From: Mycolicibacterium phocaicum
GTDB taxonomy: Bacteria > Actinomycetota > Actinomycetes > Mycobacteriales > Mycobacteriaceae
NCBI RefSeq assembly: GCF_010731115.1
Contig: NZ_AP022616.1
Coordinates: forward strand, 3,100,001-3,164,000
Length of the DNA: 64,000 nucleotides
Reading direction: 5' to 3'
Shown here: piece by piece, positions 1-7,346 of the stretch
Numbering within the stretch: the first letter of the stretch is position 1
Layout: every line of letters begins with the position of its first letter
Notes under the pieces: generated by a model
Database searches by the model: none
Told to the model about the DNA's origin: nothing
Seen by the model: the letters and a program-made list of their open reading frames with translations, nothing else
Translations under genes and position numbers: made by a program

Positions 1-107
1 ATCAGGCCGACGATCAGGTTGACCGGCTTGACCTCGTTCAGTGCACCGTTGCGCTGCTTGCCACGGGGCGTGCGAATGGCCTCATAGATGAAGGCTTCTT
101 CGGACAT
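1..107 (-). CDS. fadA: Acetyl-CoA acyltransferase (thiolase) FadA, 5' end only
   Basis: The first 35 codons read [17 protein letters not shown] and onward, which I recognise as the N-terminus of the mycobacterial FadA thiolase (M. tuberculosis Rv0859), the 3-ketoacyl-CoA thiolase that partners FadB in fatty-acid beta-oxidation. The ATG at 107 is preceded by an AGGACCTGGAG leader with a purine-rich ribosome site. The rest lies outside the window, so active-site cysteine and histidines cannot be checked. In M. tuberculosis the next gene upstream is dapC (Rv0858c); here dapC is 12.4 kb away, so the intervening DNA is an insertion or rearrangement. Confidence 0.85.
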   Translation of the reverse strand, partial: MSEEAFIYEAIRTPRGKQRNGALNEVKPVNLIVGL

Positions 108-191
108 GTGTTTGCTCCAGGTCCTATTGAGATGGGGTTGTGGGTGCATCCACCGGCAGGTAGACGGTCCCCTGCCCGGAAGCGTAACAGG

Positions 192-217
192 CCCTCCCAA
201 CCAGGTGGTTGGGAGGG
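192..217. other. Perfect hairpin upstream of fadA
   Basis: Arms CCCTCCCAACC and GGTTGGGAGGG (11 bp) are separated by a 4-base loop. There is no run of T on either side, so it is not a classic intrinsic terminator. It lies about 85 bp upstream of the fadA start and may be a leader or transcription boundary structure. A second short stem (CACGCCG/CGGCGTG) follows near 265-282. Confidence 0.5.
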
Positions 218-424
218 TGCGGCCCATCACTCGCGAGCGGCCGCGTCTGTACGGCAACACGCCGTCTGCGGCGTGCAATATGCGCACGCTCGCGGGCCAC
301 GAAGGTGCGTTGAACTGGTAATTCTTCCGATTCGGCCGGCGTCGACCGGTACGCCCGCGCCAGTTCAGGGCCAGGTCTGTCACCGGGCGTCGACGCAAAC
401 CAGCGCCCGAACAGCGCCCTCAGT

Positions 425-790
425 GCAGAGTCAACGCCGGCGCCGACCGGAACTCGTCGACCCTGAAACCAGGGCGCATTTGTGCGAGTAGGTACCGCCC
501 AGATTGCAGAGTCAACGCCGGCGCCGACCGGAAACTCATTGACTCTGAAACCAGGGCGCATTTGTGCGAGAAGGTACCGCCCAGATTGCAGAGTCAACGC
601 CGGCGCCGACCGGAATCCCGTTCACCCTGAAACCACGGCGAACTTTCGCGAGTAGAGAGCGCCCAGATTGCAGAGTCAACGCCGGCGCCGACCGGAAACT
701 CGTTCACCCTGGAACCACGGCGAACTTTCGCGAGAAGGTACCGCCCAGGTTGCAGAGTCAACGCCACCGCCGACCGGGAACCCGTTGACC
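425..790. repeat. Tandem array of ~82-bp repeats (units 1-5, left part)
   Basis: Units begin GCAGAGTCAACGCCGGCGCC at 425, 506, 588, 670 and 752, a period of 81-82 bp. Each unit has a conserved GTCAACGCCGGCGCCGACCGG block, a GTTGACCCTGAAACC-like block and a variable stem, which is GGGCGCATTTGTGCGAG in units 1-2 and CGGCGAACTTTCGCGAG in units 3-4. The fifth unit is broken at 790 by the IS110-type insertion and resumes at 2322. No convincing coding frame crosses it, and the long antisense frame here merely reads through the repeats. It is not a CRISPR, because there are no variable spacers between short repeats. The DNA from 108 to 424 holds no gene that I can support. Confidence 0.9.
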
Positions 791-823
791 CTCATATGGG
801 GGTAACCCTGTCAAGTGGCAGGG

Positions 824-863
824 CGAAGCGGCGGCCGTAACCGTCGTTAGGGCCGCCGCTTCG
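824..863. other. Strong 13-bp hairpin inside the IS non-coding end
   Basis: CGAAGCGGCGGCC (824-836) is perfectly complementary to GGCCGCCGCTTCG (851-863) with a 14-base loop. It lies between the left IS terminus and the putative bridge RNA guides. It could be the 3' terminator of the transposase/bridge-RNA transcript or a structural part of that RNA; without folding or transcript data I cannot choose. Confidence 0.6.
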
Positions 864-899
864 TTGTTGCCAGCACGCACCCGTTCGGTTGGTGCGGCG

Positions 900-1141
900 T
901 GTCGATGGTGTGGGTCGACGCGAGGGGGTCAAGTCTCATATGCGCGGGTTGGTTACCGCAGGACGGGACTTTCGGCAGAAGTGGACGCAAGTCTGAAAAG
1001 TACGAGCGTCAACCACAATTGCATAGCAATCATGTTGCGCAGCAATATGATTGGCTCAACAGGGTCATCGCGTGTCACTGGTGTCTTTCGCGTGCCGTGC
1101 ACCATGATCGGGTGCGTGCTGGACGTGTTATCCGGCGATGG
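900..1141 (-). ncRNA. Putative bridge (seek) RNA of the IS110-family element
   Basis: This non-coding DNA lies downstream of the transposase stop, where IS1111-type elements encode their guide RNA. On the transposase strand it reads GTTGACGCT (1013-1005), then TTTCAG (998-993). The occupied target reads GTTGACC-CT-GAAACC, so the first segment equals the left target at 8 of 9 positions including the CT core, and the second is complementary to CTGAAA on the right. Further on, CATATGAG (942-935) is complementary to CTCATATG, the core plus left end of the element, as expected for a donor guide. CAAGTCT occurs on the plus strand at both guides (930-936 and 988-994). Exact RNA ends are not determinable here, and the left donor guide is weak (CCGTC only). 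Confidence 0.6.
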
Positions 1142-1144
1142 GCT

Positions 1145-2239
1145 TTAGTCGAGCACCGCCAGCGACCAGCACCAGGCGGCCAGCTCCCGGGCCACCGCTG
1201 CGTTGGCGATCACCGGCCGCTTCTTACGCTGATCGAAGCCCATCCACCGCTTGTGCAACCGCTGGTTGCCTTCGTGGCCCCGCGCCCGCGCCGCCGGGCT
1301 GGCCGCATCCCAGCGCCGACGCAACGTCACCCCGGGCCGGTAGGGCTTGCGGTGCTGCCAGGCCGCCTCGATCAGCAGCCGGCGCACATGGGTGTTGCCG
1401 GTGCGGGTGATCCCGCCCTGGCTGCGGCTGGCGCCTGAGGAGTATTCGGTGGGCACCAGGCCCAGGTAGTTGCCGATCGACCGGCCCGTCAAGCGGTGCC
1501 AGTCCCCGATCTCGGTGGCCATCCCGAATGCGGTCAGCGTGGAGATGCCCCGCAGGCATCCGAGCCGGGTGATCACCGGGGTGAACTCACAATCGGCGGC
1601 CATCGCCGCGATCGCGTCATCGAAGCGGTCCCGGCGGGCGGCGGCCACCAGCACCGCGTCGAACGCCTCATCGAAGGTGGTCTGCAGCGCCGGACGATCG
1701 AAGTGCTGTTGCCGAAGCCATATCCGGTGGTCACCGGTCCACGGGTGTCCGCCGTAATAGACGATGCCGCGGCGCAGCAACAGGTGCGTCAACCGGTGCT
1801 GGGCGGCCATCAAATCCCCACGACAGTCATCGCGGGCCCGCACCAGATCCCGGGCCGCTTCCTGACCCAGGCTCGGGACCGTCACCTCGACAATCTCGCC
1901 CAGATGCAGCAACCGGGCCAGATGACGGGCATCACGGGCATCGGTTTTGACCCGATCCCCGCTGGGGCGCACCAACTTTGACGGTGCCGCGACCACACAC
2001 TCCACGCCGGCCGCGAGAAGAAACCGGGCCAGGGCATACCCGGTCGGGCCGGCCTCGTACACCACCTTCACCGGGCCCGGCAACGAAGCTATCCAGGCGG
2101 CGACCTCCCCGGGATCAGGGGTCAACCGCCGCTCACACAACTCACCGGTCTCGCTATCGAATCCACACCCGAACACCGATCGTGCGTGCACATCCAAACC
2201 AACACTCGTACGCTGACGTAACACTGGGGCCTCCCACAT
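1145..2239 (-). CDS. IS110-family transposase/recombinase (DEDD N-domain, serine C-domain)
   Basis: The protein is about 364 aa. The N-terminal RuvC-like DEDD domain shows VGLDVHA, then VVYEAGPTGY and KTDARDA. The C-terminal transposase_20 (IS116/IS110/IS902) domain shows LRGIS, ATEIGDW, PTEYSSGASRSQGGITRTGN and HVRRLLIEAAW; a Ser of the SSG stretch is the probable nucleophile. It should catalyse cut-out-paste-in via a circular intermediate guided by the RNA encoded downstream. I start it at the ATG at 2239 (MWEAP); a GTG at 2266 would add nine residues. The reading frame is uninterrupted and all motifs are present, so it may be active. Confidence 0.9.
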   Translation of the reverse strand: MWEAPVLRQRTSVGLDVHARSVFGCGFDSETGELCERRLTPDPGEVAAWIASLPGPVKVVYEAGPTGYALARFLLAAGVECVVAAPSKLVRPSGDRVKTDARDARHLARLLHLGEIVEVTVPSLGQEAARDLVRARDDCRGDLMAAQHRLTHLLLRRGIVYYGGHPWTGDHRIWLRQQHFDRPALQTTFDEAFDAVLVAAARRDRFDDAIAAMAADCEFTPVITRLGCLRGISTLTAFGMATEIGDWHRLTGRSIGNYLGLVPTEYSSGASRSQGGITRTGNTHVRRLLIEAAWQHRKPYRPGVTLRRRWDAASPAARARGHEGNQRLHKRWMGFDQRKKRPVIANAAVARELAAWCWSLAVLD

Positions 2240-2321
2240 GGTTGTGGCTCTGCCGACCAGGACCACCCTGTCGGTAACCCACGTTCACATGCGAGCGAGG
2301 CCCCAGTCCCCCATACCGTCT

Positions 2322-2378
2322 GAAACCAGGGCGCATTTGTGCGAGAACACCGCGCCCTCACCACAGAGTCAACGCCGG
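2322..2378. repeat. Right-hand remainder of the 82-bp repeat array
   Basis: GAAACCAGGGCGCATTTGTGCGAGAA continues unit five after the IS, then diverges and ends with CAGAGTCAACGCCGGCGA. A further GGAGTCAACGCC fragment lies at 2394-2405, next to the esterase stop codon. The divergent spacer CGCGCCCTCA also occurs at the left edge of the array (~413-422), so this is probably an array boundary unit. Confidence 0.75.
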
Positions 2379-2409
2379 CGACTGATCAACACCGGAGTCA
2401 ACGCCTGAG

Positions 2410-3432
2410 TCAGGCGACGGCCTTCACGAACTCCGCGACCTCACCGACCGCACGACGGGCGTCGGGGTTCGAGAAGGCGAAGGCCTGGAAGACGTGGACG
2501 GCGCGGTCGAAGACCTGCAGCCGCACCGGCACTCCCGCTGCCGCGAGCCGCTCGGCCAGCAGCTCCGAGTCGGGGCGCAGCGCCTCTTCCGAACCCACCT
2601 GCAGCAGGAACGGGCCGAGGCCGCGCAGGTCGGCGTCGACGGGCGACGGGGTCGCCTCGCGCCCGCCGTTACGCAGCAGGAAGACCTCGTTGATCATCCG
2701 AAGGAAGTCGACCGGGAACATGGCGTCCGGAACGCGTGCGGCTGCTTCGTATTTCGGCGTCATGTTGCTGTCGGTGGCGGCGGACAGGAGCACACAGCCG
2801 GCGGGCGGCGCCATGCCCAGATCGCGCACGGTGACGGCTGTCATGGCCGCGATGAAGCCGCCGGCCGAATCGCCGGCCAACACGATGTTCTCGGGTTTCA
2901 CGCCCTGCGCCAGCACGTAGCGGTAGGCGTCGACGCCGTCCTCGACCGCGTCCTCGACGAGGTTGCGCGGGCACAGCCGATACCCCACGCTCAGGGCCCG
3001 CGCGCGGCTGTCGCGGGCGATGTGGCTGACGAGTGGCCGGTGGCTGTTGATGCCGAGCGCGATGAACGCCGAGCCGTGGAAGTAGATGATGACGCGGCCG
3101 TCGACCGGCGGGGTGGTCTCGTTCCAGACCCATTCGGCCGGGCAGTTCGGCAGCTCGATCTTTTCGGTGCGCGATCCACGCACTGCGGGCATCCAGTTCG
3201 TCACCCGCTCGGAGCCGTCGTACGCGCGGCCCAGCAGGACCTGCGGGAATCGCGTGTTGATGGCCAGCATGAGCTTGGTCAGCAGGTACAGCAGCGGCTT
3301 CACAGCCCGCAGCAGGTAGGACTCGGCGACCGAGTGCCAGTTGGCCTTACCCATCCATTCCGGGCCCGCGTAGGTGACGGGCTCGGGCACAGAGTTATCG
3401 GCGGGATCGTCGATCCGTTCGGCACTGGTCAT
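2410..3432 (-). CDS. Alpha/beta hydrolase, HSL-type esterase/lipase
   Basis: 340 aa, a hormone-sensitive-lipase family esterase (mycobacterial Lip type). The oxyanion-hole motif is HGSAF rather than the usual HGGGF (residue ~120); the nucleophile elbow is GDSAGG (~190); the acid Asp and the His are in the GSEEALRPDSE and DRAVHVF stretches near the C-terminus. The N-terminal ~90 residues form a family-typical cap with a hydrophobic stretch (LLYLLTKLMLAI). It should hydrolyse short- to medium-chain esters; the substrate is unknown. It is transcribed towards the repeat array and divergently from the allantoin operon. The ATG at 3432 is preceded by AAAAGGAG, a good ribosome site. Confidence 0.85.
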   Translation of the reverse strand: MTSAERIDDPADNSVPEPVTYAGPEWMGKANWHSVAESYLLRAVKPLLYLLTKLMLAINTRFPQVLLGRAYDGSERVTNWMPAVRGSRTEKIELPNCPAEWVWNETTPPVDGRVIIYFHGSAFIALGINSHRPLVSHIARDSRARALSVGYRLCPRNLVEDAVEDGVDAYRYVLAQGVKPENIVLAGDSAGGFIAAMTAVTVRDLGMAPPAGCVLLSAATDSNMTPKYEAAARVPDAMFPVDFLRMINEVFLLRNGGREATPSPVDADLRGLGPFLLQVGSEEALRPDSELLAERLAAAGVPVRLQVFDRAVHVFQAFAFSNPDARRAVGEVAEFVKAVA

Positions 3433-3535
3433 CGGGACTCCTTTTGCGACGTTGCAGTGCCAACACTAGATCAGCTAACCAAAACCGGCTCAGGCTCGAC
3501 GTGCTGAGATCGAGTCAGCACGGCACGATAGGCAG

Positions 3536-4750
3536 GTGTCGGACCCCCACCATCGCATCCCGGCAGATGCCCTCGAGCGCATCGACACCCTGTTGTCCCG
3601 CGTCGACGCCGACCTCGCGGCACGGTTCCCGGGTGACGGCCCCGCCGCCCAGCCGATTCACACCGTCTATGTCAGCGCCGCTGACGCGACGCCCGATACT
3701 CCCGCGCAGTGGGGGCAGGCGGCGCTCGAGCTGCTGGACCGACACCCGGAGGTCTTCGCCGAACTGGGCGACCCGACCACGGTGGCGTTGGTGCGCGACC
3801 AGCTCACCGCCGCGCCGATAGCCGACCTGCGGCTGGATTTCGAGGACGGCTACGGCCACCGCGGTGACGACGTGGAGGACGACGACGCAGCGCGGGCCGC
3901 GGTGACACTGCCCGCACTCGGGTTGAGCCACAGCGGGATTCGGATCAAGGGGCTGACCACCGCCGAGCGCCGTCGCGCCCTGCGCACCCTCGAATTGGTA
4001 CTCGACGCCGGCGCCATCGACGGATTCGTCTTCACGGTGCCCAAACTGCGTGCGGCAGAACAGGTCACGGCGGCGGTCTGGCTGTGCGAGGCGTTGGAGG
4101 CCGCACACGGCCTGGCCGATCACACGCTGCGCTTCGAGCTGCAGATCGAGAGCCCGCAGGCGGTCCTGGGCCCCGACGGCACCGCGACCCTCGCCCGCGC
4201 GATCCACCTGGCCGACGGTCGATGCAGCGGATTGCATTACGGCACCTACGATTACAGCGCCGCCTGCGGTATCGCGCCGCAGCATCAGGCACTCGATCAC
4301 CCGGTGGCCGACCACGCCAAGTCGGTGATGCAGGCCGCCGCCGCGCAGACCGGCGTCTGGATCGCCGACGGCTCGACGCAGGTGGCGCCGGTCGGCACCG
4401 AAGATCAAGTGGTGCAGGCGATCCGGCGCCATCACCGGCTCGTCATCCGGTCCCTCGAGCGCGGTTTCTACCAGGGGTGGGACATGCACCCCGGCCATCT
4501 CGTGACGCGCTGGCTGGCCACGTTCACCTTCTTCCGGGCCGCCATGGCCGCCGCGGCGCCACGGCTGCAGGCTTACCTCGACCGCACCGGCGGTCCGATC
4601 GTCGACGAACCCGCGACCGCAGAGGCGTTGGCAGCCGTGGTGCTTCGCGGGCTGGACTGCGGCGCGTTCGGCGCCGAAGACGTCCTCGACGTCGCGCCTG
4701 GTGCCACCATCGACGTACTACGAAACCTCAAGAACCGAAAGCTGTCATGA
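3536..4750 (+). CDS. CitE/HpcH-HpaI-type aldolase (DUF6986) of the allantoin operon
   Basis: 404 aa. The LRLDFEDGYG and LQIESPQAVLGPDG segments fit the HpcH/HpaI aldolase and citrate-lyase-beta fold: an acidic metal site and a conserved RFELQIE strand. I recall this as the DUF6986 family found beside allantoicase in actinomycetes. Its stop overlaps the allantoicase ATG (ATGA), so the genes are co-translated. Allantoicase makes ureidoglycolate, from which glyoxylate is released; CitE-like enzymes condense or cleave glyoxylate or acetyl-CoA derived units, so a role in glyoxylate disposal (malate-synthase-like) is an inference. The GTG at 3536 is the start; the ribosome site is weak (AGGCAG). 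Confidence 0.75.
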   Translation: MSDPHHRIPADALERIDTLLSRVDADLAARFPGDGPAAQPIHTVYVSAADATPDTPAQWGQAALELLDRHPEVFAELGDPTTVALVRDQLTAAPIADLRLDFEDGYGHRGDDVEDDDAARAAVTLPALGLSHSGIRIKGLTTAERRRALRTLELVLDAGAIDGFVFTVPKLRAAEQVTAAVWLCEALEAAHGLADHTLRFELQIESPQAVLGPDGTATLARAIHLADGRCSGLHYGTYDYSAACGIAPQHQALDHPVADHAKSVMQAAAAQTGVWIADGSTQVAPVGTEDQVVQAIRRHHRLVIRSLERGFYQGWDMHPGHLVTRWLATFTFFRAAMAAAAPRLQAYLDRTGGPIVDEPATAEALAAVVLRGLDCGAFGAEDVLDVAPGATIDVLRNLKNRKLS

Positions 4751-5709
4751 CTGAATCACTGCCCGACTTCACCTGGTTGCCGGACCTCGCGCTGCGGAGC
4801 CTCGGCGGCGCGGTCATCTGGGCGAACGACGAAGTGTTCGCCGAGAAGGAGAACCTCATCTCCCCCGGCCCCTCGCAATATCGGCCGGCATCGTTCGGAC
4901 ACAAGGGCCAGATCTACGACGGGTGGGAGACCCGGCGACGCCGCGACGCCGGCCACGACACTGCCATCGTGCGGCTCGGGGTGCCGGGTGTCATCCGCGG
5001 CGTCGTCGTCGACACCGCATGGTTCAAGGGCAACTACCCGCCGGCCATCTCGGTCGACGCCATCGAGGTCGACGGCTATCCCACAGCCGAACAACTGGCC
5101 GCGGACCCCGGCTGGGTTCCACTCATCGAGCGCTCGCGCGTGTATGGCGACACCCGCAACAATTTCGAGGTGTCCTCGGAACAGCGCTGGACGCATGTGC
5201 GGCTCAACATCTTTCCCGACGGCGGGGTGGCGCGACTCCGCGTGCACGGAGAAGGCCGCCCGGACAAGCGATTCCTCGGCGTCGGCCCCGTCGACCTGGC
5301 GGCGCTGGAGAACGGCGGTCTGGTGCTCGACGCCTCGAATCGGTTCTACAGTTCGCCGCAGAATCTGATCTTCCCCGGGCAGGCGCAGGTGATGGGCGAT
5401 GGCTGGGAGACCGCGCGCCGTCGCGATGACGCCAACGACTGGGTACGCATCCGGCTGGCCGGGCCGGGCCGGGTGCGGCTCGCCGAGATCGACACGTCGT
5501 ACTTCATCGGCAACAGCCCCGGGGCCGCGGCGCTGACCGGATTGCGCGCCGACGGGCAGTGGATCGATCTGCTGCCCCGCACCGAACTGCTGCCCGACAC
5601 GCGGCACCGTTTCCTCATCGACTCCGCTGACGTGGTGTCCGAGGCGCGGCTGGACATCTACCCGGACGGCGGGCTGGCCCGGCTGCGGCTGTTCGGGGAC
5701 CTCGCGTGA
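4747..5709 (+). CDS. alc: Allantoicase (EC 3.5.3.4)
   Basis: 320 aa. Two tandem allantoicase repeats are visible: each has a xFYSSPQNLIFPGQA/VFAEKENLISPG segment, followed by GWETxRRRD and a VDTAWFKGNYP or IDTSYFIGNSPG segment, then LxIFPDGGVARLR or LDIYPDGGLARLR. This is the classic duplicated galactose-binding-like fold. The enzyme hydrolyses allantoate to ureidoglycolate and urea in the cytosol. The true start is the ATG at 4747 overlapping the previous stop; a longer open frame beginning near 4084 is spurious because it runs antiparallel in phase through the aldolase gene. The stop overlaps the next start (GTGA at 5706). Confidence 0.93.
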   Translation: MTESLPDFTWLPDLALRSLGGAVIWANDEVFAEKENLISPGPSQYRPASFGHKGQIYDGWETRRRRDAGHDTAIVRLGVPGVIRGVVVDTAWFKGNYPPAISVDAIEVDGYPTAEQLAADPGWVPLIERSRVYGDTRNNFEVSSEQRWTHVRLNIFPDGGVARLRVHGEGRPDKRFLGVGPVDLAALENGGLVLDASNRFYSSPQNLIFPGQAQVMGDGWETARRRDDANDWVRIRLAGPGRVRLAEIDTSYFIGNSPGAAALTGLRADGQWIDLLPRTELLPDTRHRFLIDSADVVSEARLDIYPDGGLARLRLFGDLA

Positions 5710-6608
5710 GTTACCCACGCGACCTGGTGGGTTATGGCCGCACCCCGCCGGACCCGCAGTGGCCGGGCGGCGCAGCCATTGCCGTGCAGTTCGTCCTCAA
5801 TTACGAAGAGGGCGGTGAGAACAACGTGCTCGACGGGGATCCGGCCTCGGAGACGTTCCTGTCCGAGATGACGCCGGCCGAGGCGTTCCCCAACCGGCAT
5901 ATGAGCATGGAGTCGCTCTACGAGTACGGCTCGCGCGCCGGATTGTGGCGGATACTCCGGATTTTCGAGCGACGAGGTATCCCGCTGACCATCTTCGCGG
6001 TGGCGCGGGCACTGCAGCGCAACCCGGAGGCGCTGGCCGCGTTCGGTGAACTCGGGCACGAGATCGCCTGTCACGGGCTGCGGTGGAAGTCCTATCAGCT
6101 GATCGACCGCGACACCGAACGTGCACACATGGCGGAGGCGGTGCGCATCCTGACCGAGCTCACGGGCGCCCCGCCGCTGGGCTGGTACACCGGCCGGGAC
6201 TCACCGCACACGCGGGAGCTGGTGGTCGAGCACGGCGGGTTCGTGTACGACTCGGACTCCTACGCCGACGATCTGCCGTACTGGGTGCGGGTGGCCGACA
6301 CCGACCATCTGGTGGTGCCGTACACGCTCGACACCAACGACATGCGATTCGCTTCTCCCGCAGGCTTTTCCAACGGCGAGGAGTTCTTCGCCCATCTGCG
6401 TGACGCGTTCGACGTCCTCTATGCCGAGGGTCTGGGCGACAGCCCGAAGATGCTCTCGGTCGGGTTGCACTGCCGCCTGGTCGGTCGCCCGGCCCGCAGT
6501 GCGGCGCTGGAACGATTCCTGGACCACGTGCAGCGTCATGACCGGGTGTGGCTGGCCCGGCGCATCGACATCGCCGAGCATTGGCGCGCCGTGCACCCGG
6601 CCGGTTAG
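5706..6608 (+). CDS. puuE: Allantoinase of the polysaccharide-deacetylase family (PuuE type)
   Basis: 300 aa. YPRDLVGYG at the N-terminus, NYEEGGENNVLDGD, the EYGSRAGLWR segment, GHEIACHGLRW, and WYTGRDSPHTRELV are the signature of PuuE, the metal-independent NodB-fold allantoinase that opens the hydantoin ring of allantoin to allantoate. It supplies the substrate of the allantoicase encoded immediately upstream, with which it overlaps by four bases (GTGA). The stop codon overlaps the stop of the convergent racemase gene by two bases. All three plus-strand genes therefore form one tight operon from about 3.5 kb. Confidence 0.92.
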   Translation: MSYPRDLVGYGRTPPDPQWPGGAAIAVQFVLNYEEGGENNVLDGDPASETFLSEMTPAEAFPNRHMSMESLYEYGSRAGLWRILRIFERRGIPLTIFAVARALQRNPEALAAFGELGHEIACHGLRWKSYQLIDRDTERAHMAEAVRILTELTGAPPLGWYTGRDSPHTRELVVEHGGFVYDSDSYADDLPYWVRVADTDHLVVPYTLDTNDMRFASPAGFSNGEEFFAHLRDAFDVLYAEGLGDSPKMLSVGLHCRLVGRPARSAALERFLDHVQRHDRVWLARRIDIAEHWRAVHPAG

Positions 6609-7327
6609 CCGTCGCGCCGGGCGGTGTACTGCTTGGCGGGCGGCGTCGCGAACTCGCCACGTTTGCCGGTGCGCAGACCCATCCGCACCAATGCCTGCAC
6701 CGTCAACGTCGCGGCGCTCACCCCGTCGACCACCGGCACCCCGAGTTCTGCGGTGATCGCCGCGCACATCTCGGCCATGCCCGCGCACCCCAGGACGATG
6801 GCATCGGAGCCGTCGGACTCCAACGCATCCCGGCATGCCTCGGTGATGACCTTGCGTGCCGTCGGGTCTGTCTCGAGGTCGAGCACCGGAATGTCGCAGG
6901 CATGGATACCCAGGCAGAACCGTTGCATCCCATAGCGTTCCGCCAGATCGGCGGCGCGGCCCATGGTGCGCGACAACGTCGTCACCACCGAGAAACCCCG
7001 GCCGAGATGACTGGCGGTGTGCATGGCGGCCTCGGCGATGCCGATGACGGGCCCGGCCGCGACCTCCCGCGCCGCGTCCAGTCCCGGATCGCCGAAACAC
7101 GCGATCACATATCCGTCGACCCCGGCCTGTTCGCCGCGCCGGATCGCCTCCAGCAGACCCGGCACGCTCATGGCCTCGTCGTAGTGGCTTTCGATCGAGG
7201 GCGGGCCGTGTTCGGACGTCACGGCAACCACATCGACGCCGGGACCGGCCACTGCCTGTGCGCAGCGGCCGATCCCAGCGGTCATCGATTCTGTGGTGTT
7301 GGGATTGATGACCCAGATCTGGCTCAT
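6605..7327 (-). CDS. Allantoin/hydantoin racemase (Asp/Glu racemase superfamily)
   Basis: 240 aa. MSQIWVINPNTTESMT is the family N-terminus; the two catalytic cysteines are in ACFGDPG (residue ~80) and VLGCAGM (~185). The family interconverts enantiomers of hydantoins; in purine catabolism it racemises allantoin (HpxA type), letting the stereospecific allantoinase use both forms. The neighbours make allantoin racemase the best call. The ATG at 7327 lies 19 bp after the permease stop on the same strand, so permease and racemase are one operon. A much longer upstream reading of this frame overlaps the permease and is rejected. Confidence 0.88.
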   Translation of the reverse strand: MSQIWVINPNTTESMTAGIGRCAQAVAGPGVDVVAVTSEHGPPSIESHYDEAMSVPGLLEAIRRGEQAGVDGYVIACFGDPGLDAAREVAAGPVIGIAEAAMHTASHLGRGFSVVTTLSRTMGRAADLAERYGMQRFCLGIHACDIPVLDLETDPTARKVITEACRDALESDGSDAIVLGCAGMAEMCAAITAELGVPVVDGVSAATLTVQALVRMGLRTGKRGEFATPPAKQYTARRDG

Positions 7328-7346
7328 CCCAAGGACTCCCGTGCGG

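Larger units (their letters stand above)
791..2319 (-). mobile_element. IS110-family (IS1111-like) insertion sequence, 1529 bp
   Basis: The element interrupts the fifth 82-bp repeat exactly: left flank GTTGACC-CT and right flank CT-GAAACCAGGG rejoin to a normal repeat unit. Both junctions carry the dinucleotide CT (791-792 and 2320-2321), the expected core for IS110-type recombination; there is no longer target duplication. Subterminal inverted sequences match: TATGGGGG near the left end (795-802) and its complement near the right end (2308-2315). The transposase is on the minus strand with only ~80 bp of non-coding DNA upstream but ~350 bp downstream, the layout of the IS1111 subgroup. It looks intact. 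Confidence 0.88.

Noticed and set aside
124..597. 157-residue minus-strand frame across the repeats
   Set aside because: It only translates the repeat units and has no ribosome site; composition follows the repeats.
425..790. Repeat array as a CRISPR
   Set aside because: The repeat is ~82 bp head to tail with no unique spacers, and no cas gene is near.
4084..4746. N-terminal extension of allantoicase to 541 residues
   Set aside because: The added part is out of frame inside the aldolase gene and Arg/Pro/Gly-rich nonsense; the family start is at 4747.
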